64,000 nt of DNA. Origin: Trema orientale (lineage: Eukaryota > Streptophyta > Magnoliopsida > Rosales > Cannabaceae). This document shows positions 46,126-57,715 of this stretch, one piece after another (within the stretch, counting starts at the first letter, position 1; each line of letters starts with the position of its first letter). The DNA lies in NCBI GenBank assembly GCA_002914845.1, contig JXTC01000010.1, forward strand, positions 520,493-584,492. The letters run 5' to 3'. The position numbers were made by a program, and so were the translations under genes. The notes beneath the pieces are model-generated. The model searched no databases and had not been told where the DNA came from. It saw only the letters and a program-made list of their open reading frames with translations.

Positions 46126-48963
46126 ATGGACAATGGCGATATAGAAAGTGGCGCCGAGGAGAATTTCCACTCGCCGTTAGGTCGAAAGTACCGCCCCGTG
46201 ATCGACAATGATAGCGATGTTCTTGAGATGTCTGCAATGGATCCTCCTGGATCTTCTTCTTCGTCTTCTTCTGCCTTGCCTGTTGTTCGCCAAGCTCCTC
46301 TCAAGTATGTTTCGTAATACAGTCTCTCTGTTTCTTTCTTTGTTTCGTTCTTGATGTATGAGACTTTGGATTTGAAGGATGCGGTGTTGTTGTTGCTCAA
46401 TCTTTCTGTTTGTTTCCTGTGAAATTTGATCGGAATGGAGTGAGAAAACATATGAATAGTTCAGTTTTGGTTCTGATGAGGAGGATTGCATTTGAGTAAG
46501 TTTGTTTAAGTTGTTTAGGTTTATTATTGGCAAGGTTTCTAAGTGTTTACAGGAAAGAAATGAGGCAATAATGATGAATGTGGCTGTATTGTTTCCCACT
46601 ATAAACAGAGTTATGTTAGCTTTAGATGAAGGTTGGATTGAAGTTAGCTCATTAAGATGTTTTAGGGTTGTTAAATATGCAAGCAATGAAAAAATTATTA
46701 GGGATTTGCTTGGCAATGTTTTTGTTTTAAATGGACGATGGAGATTTCCTCGAACAACTTCTTGAGGACATTTTTACGCTACATTTTGCTTTTAAAAGCA
46801 TGAAACAAATTCATAGTTGCTACCATGCAAACCCATAGTCTTTTGAATTATTGTATATTCATATCGTTTTGGTAGCAATAAAGCAGATAGTGTTTTGAGG
46901 TTCTCCGCCTGTTGGAATTCTATACATATCTGAGAAACGGGTTGCAGAGTAAAAGGTTGCAGTGAAAATATGATTGGAATTTTGGTAAGAGTGTTAAAGG
47001 CCGTAGGAAAATAATTTTTGGCAGTTTTTTGGCCAATTTGGGGTGAAAGAAATAAGAGAATTTTTGAGGAATCCTATGTGTCTTTGGAATACATATGGGA
47101 AGAGGTGAAATTTTGGGTAGCTTTATGGATTAGGGTTAACAAAGGGTATAGGCTTCTCTTTTTCAGATCTTCTTAGGGAGTGGGATAATTTATTTTAAAG
47201 TTGTAGTTATTTTATTTTATATTTTCTTTGGTGGTTGTTGGTTGTTTGTTTAATTTTCTTTCGGAACATCTTGTCCTCTTCTGTGTAATTCCCTTTTTAA
47301 TTTTCAATAAAATTTATGTTTCTTATCCATAAATTTAGAAAGAAAGAATATGAAGAAATCTACCAATTTTACCCATTAAAAATTTGGGACAACTGAGCAG
47401 AATGTGAAGATGTGAGAAGTGGAAGAAGGAGTTTGGGTCAATTTGTTGAACACGTTTTTTTTTTTTACTCTCCTGTTGCAGGAAATTAAAAGTGAGCTCT
47501 CAGGAAAATTTGGATTCCACAGTAGACGAGGAAGCCAATGGACCCCAAAGAGAATCCAAATTGGAATTGTTTGGTTTTGATTCTCTTGTTAACATTCTTG
47601 GCCTTAAGAGGTATGCTGTTCATTTTCATTATTTTTTCCTCTCATGTACTCTTTTACCTAGCTTTTGTTGTCAACAATATATACGTCCACATGCAAAGAC
47701 ATGCATAGAAGCGGGTACATATTGTGCGACATTGTTAATTTGAAGTTCCCATTTATACATATAATTGATTTCTTGTTAGATGCACGAGCAGCAAGATCAT
47801 GGATATATTGCTGTCCTTTTATTTTGTTATGGTGACTGCTTTAGTTGAATTCCACCAGCAATCCAGCAATCAATATTTGTTATGTGAAGGTAACCTAGTT
47901 TTTGTGTTTTTTCAGTATGACAGAGGAGCATTCTGCAGAACCTTCTAGTCCTAGAGATGGTGAAAATATTTCTATCACCCATGGTCGACCAAAGGTATGC
48001 TTTCTTAGTGCTACTCTCTCGCATAAATTTACCTCCTTTTGGTTGTGTCTAAAGCAAGTTAAAGATGACATTTCTGTCATATGGTGCCTACGACCATTTA
48101 AAAGGAAAAAAGAAAGAGGAAAAATAAAGTAAATGGCTACTATTATGTTTTTTTTGGCATGAGCATCATGATAATCATCAGCAGATTTGAGAAGATGCTG
48201 ACTGGAAGGAAAAGATGACTGAAAATTAGATAAAGTAATAACGGCTGGAGGAATGAAGGGATGCCAGTGATTAAACTCCGTTACACTTACACTTAAGGCC
48301 TTATTGAGATAATTTATATTTAAGTTTAAGCTCAGTATTTATACTTCTCTACCTTTTTAGAAATTTTGACAACTAGTTAGATACGTGGCATCTTATGGCA
48401 TTAATTATGTTTTCCTATGTCCTCTGATGTCCATTTATCATGCAGACTTCTGAGGTCAAGTTGGGTACTTTGATGGGCGTATTTGTTCCTTGCTTGCAAA
48501 ACATATTGGGAATTATCTACTATATCCGATTTTCTTGGTAACTTTCTTCTTACCTGTTGTTTTTTAGATTCTTATGCCGCTACATGAATTACATTAACCT
48601 CAAAGCAGGGTGTGTGCAACAAAATAAATTAGTGTATTTCTTTTCTTATTCACATTTTGGTTGTTACTCATTACATAATTACAGGTCCTGTCCTTGGATT
48701 TCTCAAAGAGTTGAATTAAAGCCATCATATGCGGTCATTGATCTTTCTGAGTTTATGATAATTGCAGGATTGTTGGTATGGCTGGAATAGGGGAGTCTTT
48801 ATTATTAGTAGCATTCTGTGGCTTGTGTACTTTTCTGACTGGAATCTCGCTGAGTGCTATTGCAACTAATGGTGCTATGAAGGTATAAGTAACAATTATA
48901 CATTTCACCCTCTTTAACTTTTATCCACTTTGCACTACTTTATGTAATCTTTATATTGATGCT

Positions 48964-48998
<35 letters not shown>

Positions 48999-51900
48999 GG
49001 ACAACTTATCTTTACACTTAACATCATGTTTTCCTTTCTCTATTAAACTTTTTGTTTCTTAGGAAAAAATATACAGTATGCTGCATAAGTTGCTGTGTCT
49101 ATAATATTTTTATACAGTGCAAAATGGATCATTAGAAACTTACTACTTGTTGCTGCATGAACATCTTAAGAGTTATTCAGTTTTACTGAACATGTAATTT
49201 ATGGAATTGATAATGATGATTGCTTGTACTTTATTTCTAGGGTGGGGGACCGTATTATCTCATTGGTCGAGCCCTTGGTCCAGAAGTTGGAGTTAGCATT
49301 GGACTATGTTTCTTCCTTGGAAATGCAGTTGCCGGATCTCTGTGAGTGTACACTACGGTTTTTGTTGTCAAATTCCCTTCATATTTATGGCTATTGACTA
49401 TTGTCCATGAGACTGATAGAGTGCCCATTTTAAGTTTTTTATTTTATGATTCGTGTTTGATATGACATACTATGATTACAGTAATAAGCTTACGATTTCA
49501 TTTACTTGTGGTTTTAGCTATGTTTTGGGTGCCGTAGAAACTTTTTTGAAAGCTGTACCGGCTGCGGGCATTTTTAGAGGTAATGGTAAAGCATATGCTT
49601 TTTATAACAGAAAAGAACTTTATTTTGTTACACTTTCTGCTTACATATACAGATCAGTTATTTGGAATTTGCAATTTTTCTTGTTATCCTAGTTAATATA
49701 GCTGTTTTCTTGTGGAATTTACATTTTCAATGAAGTCAACCTCAGTTTTGCATCGGTTGCTTTATTGTCAGAGTTCATGTACAAATTACAATCGTAAGTC
49801 CACTGTGTACATCAGAGTTTTGACAATGTAAATGATAAGCGGAATTCATACTACTAGAATTTTTCATTTTCCACACTTAGATTTATCTGCACCATGCCAC
49901 CACCCTCCACTCTATAATCTCTTCTGCATGTGTACGTTCGGTTGATGTTCCAGTAAACATACAGAACTACTCTAGAGCATCAAATACTAAGAAGAGAAGC
50001 ATTGAGAAATGGGTTTATAAAAAAATGGTAATGGAATTTGGTATGACCATTAGTCTATCTTGTCATTTTCCTTGAAACATGCTGGATGTTCTCTGAAACT
50101 CTGCCCGTTATATTGTTTGTTGTGGGCTTTGAAGCAGAAGGTCTGAAGATCTTCCCTATTTGATCTACTGGAACATACCTTTAACATCACATCCCCTAAT
50201 TTGTGTGTGCATTCTCTATGAGCACCATCTATGCCTCTCCCTCTTTGTGCCTTCAATGTAGTGATATTTAATGTATATTCTCTCTTAGATTTCTAAGATG
50301 CACAATTTGTCAGTTCATGCCTATGTTTATATACGATTGGAATTTTAGCTGTTGTTATGGTACAATAACAAAAGATGTTTGATGTTTGAAATTGCATTCT
50401 TATGTCTTATTCTTATTATTTGTTTTAATTTATTCATGATGTCAATGCAGAGACCATCACCAGAGTTAATGGCACAGTAGTTCCAGAACCCATACAGAGT
50501 CCAAGTTCACATGACCTGCAAATTTATGGGATTGTTGTGACCATCATCCTTTGCTTCATTGTGTTTGGTGGGGTGAAAATGATTAACCGTGTTGCACCTG
50601 CTTTTCTCATACCTGTTTTATTTTCACTGTTCTGCATATTTATTGGGATAGCTGTGGCGAGAAAGGATCATCCTGCAGGTGAGCAGTTTCTTTTATTTAT
50701 TCTTATCTTGATTCTTCTATTTTTTGGTAGTGGATGTGGTATTTCTGCTTGTGTATGTGTTTGCATGGAAGATTTACTTTTGTATAACATGCACATGTGA
50801 GGTTGATTCCACAAGTAAATCATAAGGGGCACTGATATTGACATCTACCTTGAATTGTGTGACATGATGCATATACTTTAACAGGGTAATTTTCAATCAT
50901 GGGGGCATTAAAAAGTATTACATATAATCTTATCAGTAAATCTAAATCTCTGATATGGCACCTGGTTGCTATTTTATTCTCATTCTTCAAACCCCTTTGT
51001 GCAATTACCATGTGCAAGTGGCCGTGTTTTGGTGTTAGTCCTAGTTTTGTCTCAATCTAGTTTATTTATTTTGTTTTTCTGTCTCTTGCTTGCTAGTACT
51101 TCTCCTCGTTTATGTTCCCCTTCAGTGAAAAAAGTACTATATATATATATAGGGGAAGCTTGTGTTGCATTTTTCATCTCGATGTTACCTCATTGGACGC
51201 AAAGCAATATATGTTTTCCTTGAGAAAACTTTAGATAAGTACTGAATGTGTTATATATGAGCAAGCCTTCTTTTATGTTCTCTGTGTTACCTAGTTGTCT
51301 CCACTGATTTTTTTTTTTTTTTTGCCCTAACCCCATTGGTGGAGGAATGAAAGTCATTTTCTTTTAATGTGTTGCAGCTGGAATAACGGGCTTGAGTCTG
51401 GAATCTTTTAAAGAAAACTGGAGTCCAGATTACCAGAACACTAATAATGCTGGAATTCCTGATCCTGAAGGAAAAGTATCGTGGAATTTTAAGTAAGCCT
51501 TGGCCAATTTATCGAATTGTTACATTTATTTATTTTTTCAAAGTTTGGCATGTTGATCTGATGTGTTCTAACCAATTCTTTGAATCTATGAAGCATGTCA
51601 AACAAAAATGAATAGAACTGCTGTATATGCAGTGTAAATACTTGTTGTCCGGATTTTCGTACTTAAAGTTCATACTTAAAAACTTACTAATTAACTTGCA
51701 GTGTGTTGTTGATTGATTTCTTCTCCCTTTATTTCTTGATTTTAAATTTGAAAACTGAATTGGGAAGGGTCTTCTTCTCTTGTCCTTTTTCAGTCCAAAT
51801 CATTGAAATGAAAGCACAGTAGAATTTTGTTGCTGTTAATGTTGTTACTTGACTGTGAACTTTTCTATTGAATAGAATACCTCTAAACGTGGAAGCTGCT

Positions 51901-54900
51901 TTTTAATTTTTAATTATTTTTTTAATTTTTAATTATCTTATTAATTATTCTTGTCGGAATTCACCTCTGTTCACAGTTTTTCTAATTATTTTATTTCTTT
52001 AATTTTCAGTGCAATGGTCGGTCTCTTTTTCCCTGCTGTAACAGGAATTATGGCAGGTTCTAATCGATCAGCCTCACTGAAAGACACTCAGCGTTCAATT
52101 CCTATCGGAACACTTGCGGCAACTCTTACAACTACTGCAATGTATCTAGTTTCTGTTTTGTTATTTGGTGCTCTTGCCACTAGAGAGAAGCTTTTGACTG
52201 ACAGGTAGATAATGGATCAGTTGTTGCTTTAATTTTTCATAGCTATTTTTGCTTTGCCTTAATAGGCCTTGCAGAAGCTAACTTCGATTGTTTCTTCCCT
52301 TCTGTAGTCAACGTATTGATTTATCTATCTTCTAGTATTTATTGCTGTAAGTCTGTCAAGTGGCAGCTCATATGACTTGTACCATTTATTGCTTATATTG
52401 CCTATAGTAGGTGGTTAGGAATGAAGTCTTCAATAAAGATGATGGCTCCTTTTTGGTAGAAAGAAGGCATCAACTGTGTGATATGGTGATCTTTAACGTT
52501 TCATAATAAGTTAGTAGGCTATGGTCAGTGACATGATTGGCGGCTAGGGATAAGCTAATGGGTTTAAATGAGTCTTCTGGTCATTCATTGATGTGTGGTT
52601 GGTTTATTGGCTTCTGGCACTCGTATATTATCCATGTAGTACCATACTTATTTGAATCTGGTTGATAATAAGAAAACAGTAGCATGATTTTTAATTAGGA
52701 ACTGAATTCTGTTATGCAGGCTGCTTACAGCTACAGTTGCTTGGCCTTTTCCAGCCATTATTTACATTGGAATTATTCTTTCGACTTTAGGTGCTGCTCT
52801 TCAGAGCCTTACGGGTGCCCCCCGCCTGCTTGCAGCAATTGCCAATGACGATATTTTACCTGTGCTTAATTACTTCAAAGTTGCAGAAGGGAATGAGCCT
52901 CATATTGCTACCCTCTTTACTGCATTTCTCTGCATCGGGTGTGTCATAATTGGGAATCTGGATCTTATCACGCCGACCATTACTATGTTTTTCCTTCTAT
53001 GTTATGCTGGTGTCAACTTATCTTGCTTCCTTCTGGATCTTTTAGATGCTCCTAGCTGGCGTCCTAGGTGGAAATTTCACCATTGGAGCCTCTCTCTTCT
53101 TGGAGCTTCACTTTGCATAGGTATGCTTACATCCTTTCATTTGTGCTTTCGTTGTTCTTTATATGGGTTTTGTGGAAAAGGAGATAGTACTAGAGTAGCA
53201 GGAAATTAATAATTGTCATCTTATTCTTGGGAGAAAATTCGAACCATGGTAATTTTTTGTCAAAAGAACATAGAAATTTATCTGGTTGTACATTTGTATA
53301 GGAATATTCTTTTCGTGATGTGTTCATATTCTTTATCCTAGCTATTATTCCTGACTAGTTTTTTTGGAAATATGAAAGTTCATTTGGGCATGTTTAAACT
53401 CCAGGAATAGTTTGGGACAACATACCATTTTTTTTAGTAGTGTGGGAAGTTTTAATAGACTCCAGCTTTGAAGTTTTGTATACACATAACACGTGGTATT
53501 CTATTTATTTATTTATTTTTATTTTGTTTTTATTTTTTAATCCGAATCCTTGTTTGCCTTGTTACTCAAGGGTTATTGTATTCAACTGCAGAAAATGATA
53601 GATTTATGTATCAGTTCTGAAATCAGGGGATAGATTGGATGACTATTTGTTTTCCAGGAAAATGACGCAGAACATAGATTGTCCAAACTTGTTCATTAGT
53701 GCTGAATCTTGATTGCTTTTCCCATGTAGCAGCATCCGTCACGAATATTACGCTATCTTCTCTTTAGTTTGGGTGCATGCTTATTTGTGCGTATTTGGGC
53801 CCTCCCTTGTGTGAACTTGATTTCCTTTGGTGGATGTTACTTACCTCTTGTTTCTGTTTCTTTGCAGTTATTATGTTCTTGATCTCTTGGTCATTCACTG
53901 TGGTGTCCCTAGCTCTTGCTAGCCTTATATATTATTATGTGAGCATTAAAGGAAAGGCTGGGGACTGGGGTGATGGTTTCAAGAGTGCTTACTTCCAACT
54001 AGCTCTGCGGAGTCTTCGATCACTTGGAGGTACATGTACTTGTGAAAATAACTATGCTGTATGATTAGGACTCCTATTTTACTGGCATTTTTTTTGCTTC
54101 TGGCTAAATGCTGTTGTGCGGTTTCTTTTTAAGTTTTTGAACTATTTCTTGTGTTGTTAGGTTTTTGCTTGGTAATCCCTTGTTCCCCCGCCCCCCTAAC
54201 ATCATAATTAGTGGTCTTGGTATGGCGTTTTTATAATTATTGCTTGGTTTTTAACTCTTTTCTTATTGTAAACTAGACATTCATTGTTTAGCTAGTGTTC
54301 GATGGTGGATCTATCTTTTGTTATCACTCTTTTAATGTGAATCTTGCCAATACATGTTATATGTGTCTATTGATATACTTGATAATGTAATGTTTTGTAG
54401 AAGTATTTTCTACTCTTGATGCTTAAATTTTAAGTCTTATTTCAGCAAATCAAGTGCACCCGAAGAATTGGTACCCCATCCCTCTGATATTCTGCCGTCC
54501 GTGGGGGAAGCTGCCAGAAAACGTTCCATGCCATCCAAAACTTGCTGACTTTGCCAACTGCATGAAGAAAAAGGGTAGGGGAATGTCCATCTTTGTGTCT
54601 ATATTGGATGGAGACTACCACGATTGTGCTGAAGATGCTAAGGAGGCTACCAAGCAGCTTGCTACCTATATTGACTACAAGCGTTGTGAAGGGGTGGCTG
54701 AGATAGTTGTAGCTCCCAACATGTCGGAAGGCTTCCGCGGCATTGTCCAGACCATGGGCCTTGGAAATCTTAAGCCAAATATTGTGGTGATGCGGTACCC
54801 TGAAATATGGCGTCGCGAGAACTTGACTGAAATCCCTGCTACTTTTGTTGGGATTATTAATGATTGCATCGTAGCTAACAAGGCAGTTGTCATTGTCAAG

Positions 54901-55536
54901 GGTCTTGATGAGTGGCCTAATGAGTATCAGAGGCAGTATGGAACAATTGATCTATATTGGATAGTGAGAGATGGCGGTCTCATGCTTCTCCTTTCTCAAC
55001 TACTACTTACCAAGGAAAGCTTCGAAAGCTGTAAGATTCAAGTCTTCTGCATTGCAGAGGAAGATGTTGATGCCGAGGCTCTTAAGGCTGATGTGAAGAA
55101 GTTTCTGTATGATCTTAGGATGCAAGCCGAAGTGGTTGTTGTTAACATGAAATCATGGGATGCACAAGCGGAGGGCGGTGGTCATCAAGACGAGTCTATA
55201 GAAGCATTCACTAGTGCTCAGCAGCGAATTGGTAGTTACTTGGCCGACATGAAATCAAGGGCTGAGAGTCAAGGGACACAACTTATGGCTGATGGAAAGC
55301 CTGTGGTTGTGAATGAGCAGCAGGTTGAGAAATTCCTTTACACAACACTGAAGCTTAATTCAACGATACTTAGATACTCGAGAATGGCTGCAGTCGTGTT
55401 AGTGAGTTTGCCGCCACCCCCGGTCAACCATCCATCTTACTTCTACATGGAGTATATGGATTTGTTGGTGGAAAATGTGCCAAGGCTTCTGATTGTGAGA
55501 GGATATCGGAGAGACGTTTTAACACTATTCACATAG
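46126..55536 (+). CDS. CCC1: cation-chloride cotransporter (CCC1 type)
   Basis: Thirteen exons: 46126-46304, 47482-47610, 47916-47994, 48446-48537, 48768-48882, 49241-49341, 49518-49579, 50451-50678, 51378-51492, 52010-52204, 52720-53120, 53868-54029 and 54446-55536. All introns are GT-AG and the sum is 2949 bp, or 982 aa. The cytosolic N-terminus has a poly-Ser tract and [18 protein letters not shown]. The 12-helix transporter core includes [47 protein letters not shown] and [17 protein letters not shown]. The long cytosolic C-terminus contains [14 protein letters not shown] and ends RDVLTLFT. By family knowledge plant CCC1 is a Na+/K+/Cl- symporter, mainly of the Golgi and trans-Golgi network, affecting Cl- homeostasis, growth and salt responses. 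The length fits the Arabidopsis protein (975 aa). Single copy here, with no defects seen. Confidence 0.97.
46890..47340 (+). mobile_element. LINE C-terminal fragment in intron 1 of the CCC gene
   Basis: From 47030 to a stop at 47173 one frame reads the conserved C-terminal phrase of plant LINE polyproteins ([14 protein letters not shown], then [11 protein letters not shown]). A T-rich 3' UTR ends in TTCAATAAAATTTATG. It lies in the sense direction in the first intron. Its 3' end differs from the LINEs at 24.3 and 41.05 kb, so it is another family. The left boundary is approximate. Confidence 0.65.
48967..49000 (+). repeat. (CT)n microsatellite ending in a decoy splice acceptor, CCC intron 5
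   Basis: About 15 TC units run directly into TAG|G. This forms a near-ideal polypyrimidine tract plus AG, 240 bp upstream of the true exon 6 acceptor at 49240. Confidence 0.85.
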
Positions 55537-55917
55537 TTGTCAGTGGGATTTTGCAACTTGGAAGGTAAGAACTACAATTTGCAGTTTGTTCATATGATTT
55601 TTCTTACCCCTCTAATATATTTCTTTTTTCCTTTTTAGTTTAAATGTTAAATTCATTCTTTTTTTTTCTTTTTTTTTTTTTTACCAACTTTCTTGCTGAT
55701 GGGAATTTTGCCTGTATCGGATTAGTGTTTTTTTTTTTTGTAGTATTTTTTCAATTTCACCCTCTTGGGATCTGTATTTTTGACTTATAAACTCTCATAC
55801 ACTTCAAAAAATCAATCCAAGTTTGACATGTCACTGTCTGGGGATCGCTTTTATCTTCTTACCTTAGGAAAATGAAAAAAAAAAAGTGAAAAAAATAAGT
55901 CAAATGATAATTATAGC
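55537..55917 (+). other. CCC gene 3' UTR and flank
   Basis: The stop at 55534-55536 is followed by a T-rich 3' flank. A GTAAGAAC at 55565 could be the donor of a 3'-UTR intron. No separate gene was seen. Confidence 0.4.
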
Positions 55918-55927
55918 AAGTAACAAA

Positions 55928-56223
55928 ACCACCGAGTGAGGTGGCATAGTAGTGGTAGAGTTCTTGCTATTTGGAGGTCAGGGTTCGTATAGATTAAACA
56001 TGGGATTAAGTTCTTTGGCCTTTGCCTCAACCCTCATTGTAGTGGGACCCACACTACTCTATTCGGTGAGGCTAGAGTGACGCACTCCACATCCTAGTAG
56101 GGTAGGGCCTGTCTATAGGATCCGCAGTGAACATTCCTGATGCGAGATTGGATGTTCTTATGGCTACGTCTAGGGAGGGTTGCTGCGATGGTCATCCCCA
56201 TCCTGTCTTTTTTATTATCTAAG
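55928..56223 (+). mobile_element. tRNA-derived SINE, 296 bp, perfect 10-bp TSD
   Basis: The head has A-box-like GGCATAGTAGTGGTAGAG and B-box-like GGGTTCGTA at normal Pol III promoter spacing. An unrelated body of about 200 bp and a T-rich tail (TCTTTTTTATT) follow. The flanks AAGTAACAAA at 55918-55927 and 56224-56233 are identical. Structurally complete, in the sense orientation just 3' of the CCC gene. Confidence 0.85.
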
Positions 56224-56339
56224 AAGTAACAAAGTAATTTTATAAGTGGAATTTAGGTTCATTGCTTCCTTTTTGTCTTGTATTTTACTAATACCCGCTT
56301 TTTCATTTTAATAGTTTCATATCCTTTATTTTATTTTTA

Positions 56340-56640
56340 TTTTATTTTTTGCTAAAAAAAGACTTCATTGAAAAAGAACAAATAGGGAGGGCGAGGGAAA
56401 AGAACAACCACCCTCAAAGCTAAGAAACAAAATCTGACTCATAGTTCGAGAAGATCTGAGACGGCACGTCAGTAGCATAAAATTTTTTTAAAAAAAGAGT
56501 CGAGGCGGCCTAAGAAACCGTGTTATGTGTTACAAAATTAGTTTTTCTATGAATAAAAGACAACTGAAAGAAATCAAAGTAACTAAACAACAACTTGAGA
56601 CACCATATCTTACCCATTTAGGTATGTAAAATACATGTAG
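56340..56640 (-). repeat. possible LINE 3' UTR fragment
   Basis: On the minus strand the stretch ends TTGTTCTTTTTCAATGAAGTC before an A-rich run, the style of plant LINE 3' ends. No coding domain remains to confirm it. Confidence 0.25.
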
Positions 56641-56829
56641 TATATGGTGGTATATATTTCACGTATAAATACTTAAAAACGAGTATACATCTTGTAATAT
56701 ATATTATTCATATCCGTTTTTTGAGAAATGTATACCACAAGTATTGTACATATGAAATATATACTTTTATAAAATACATGTATCTTTTTTTTTTTTTAAA
56801 TATAAGAAAATGGGGATGGTTACGGTAGG

Positions 56830-56985
56830 GGCGTCCCTACGTAGGGTCATGCCTTAATTATCGTTGGATGGGAATCTGTGGGGAATAACGAGAATCTGTG
56901 GAGAATCTATTTATATACAGATTCCTATCCAACGGTGAATAGACAGGGCCCTACGTAGGGGCGTCCCTATTGTAGACGCGCCCTA
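56830..56985. mobile_element. small foldback element with CCTACGTAGG arms
   Basis: The left arm (AGGGGCGTCCCTACGTAGGG ... CGTTGGATGGGAATCTGT) and the reversed right arm (AGGGACGCCCCTACGTAGGG ... CGTTGGATAGGAATCTGT) match over most of about 55 bp. They are separated by a short AT-rich loop containing a second AGAATCTGTGG. No clear target duplication. Confidence 0.65.
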
Positions 56986-57370
56986 AGAAAATACATGTAT
57001 CTTACACATGAAATAAAAAAAAAACAGGTATTTATGTATTCAAAAATGGGTATTTATGTACTTTTTCCATTTTATAAGGGATATTTTGTACCTAAAATTG
57101 AGGAAGGGGAAGTTTGTGAAAACTAACTATCAAATTGAGGAAGGGGAAAATTAAAAATCAAGGAAGTGCGAATGAAGAGGGTGAGATCAGCTGTACCAAA
57201 ATATGGTCTCATCCATTTAAATGTCAAATCAGCATAACTGCTCCTCTTAAAAAGTTAAAAATAATTGTTAAATTAAATTTTATTCTTTTTGCTGATATAT
57301 CAGCATTTAGGTCGATGGAACAACAAGTGGGATAGCTTTTCGGACAATATATTTCAGTCTGTGACTGAAG

Positions 57371-57443
57371 GAAGATAGAGAGGAGTTAGTTATACCGATT
57401 GACCGGTAAGATAGAGAGGAGTTGAGCATACTGATTGACCGGT
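57371..57443. repeat. short direct duplication with GATTGACCGGTAA
   Basis: AAGATAGAGAGGAGTT followed by GATTGACCGGTAA occurs twice in tandem, with an indel between copies. Confidence 0.85.
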
Positions 57444-57544
57444 AATTTAAGAGTGTCCTGAGAAAGGAAATACGAATTCAAAAGTCAAAAATTGAAAAGA
57501 AAATAAAAAACAATTGTATGTTACTAGTATTTTACTAGTATTTA

Positions 57545-57715
57545 TTGCCTTTAATTTCCTTTTTCTCGTTCATTAAAGTATGAGTGATTCTATAGAACCA
57601 TCATTTCGTCTATTTTTTATACACTATTTCTAACTTTAATTTCTTTTTTCTTGTTCATTAAAGCATGGATGGTTCTATAGAATCATCATTTTATCTACTT
57701 TTCATACACTATTTT
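57545..57715. repeat. 85-bp tandem duplication
   Basis: GTTCATTAAAG and the following CTATAGAA.CATCATTT..TCTA and CATACACTATTT blocks repeat with a period of 85 bp. Confidence 0.85.

Noticed and set aside
45948-46451. 167-aa open frame on the minus strand
   Set aside because: It is a shadow of the CCC leader and exon 1, with a poly-Phe end produced by the A run in the leader.
46177-46716. 179-aa open frame on the minus strand
   Set aside because: It lies antisense across CCC exon 1 and intron 1 and owes its length to Ser/Arg-rich complement of the poly-Ser region. No domain.
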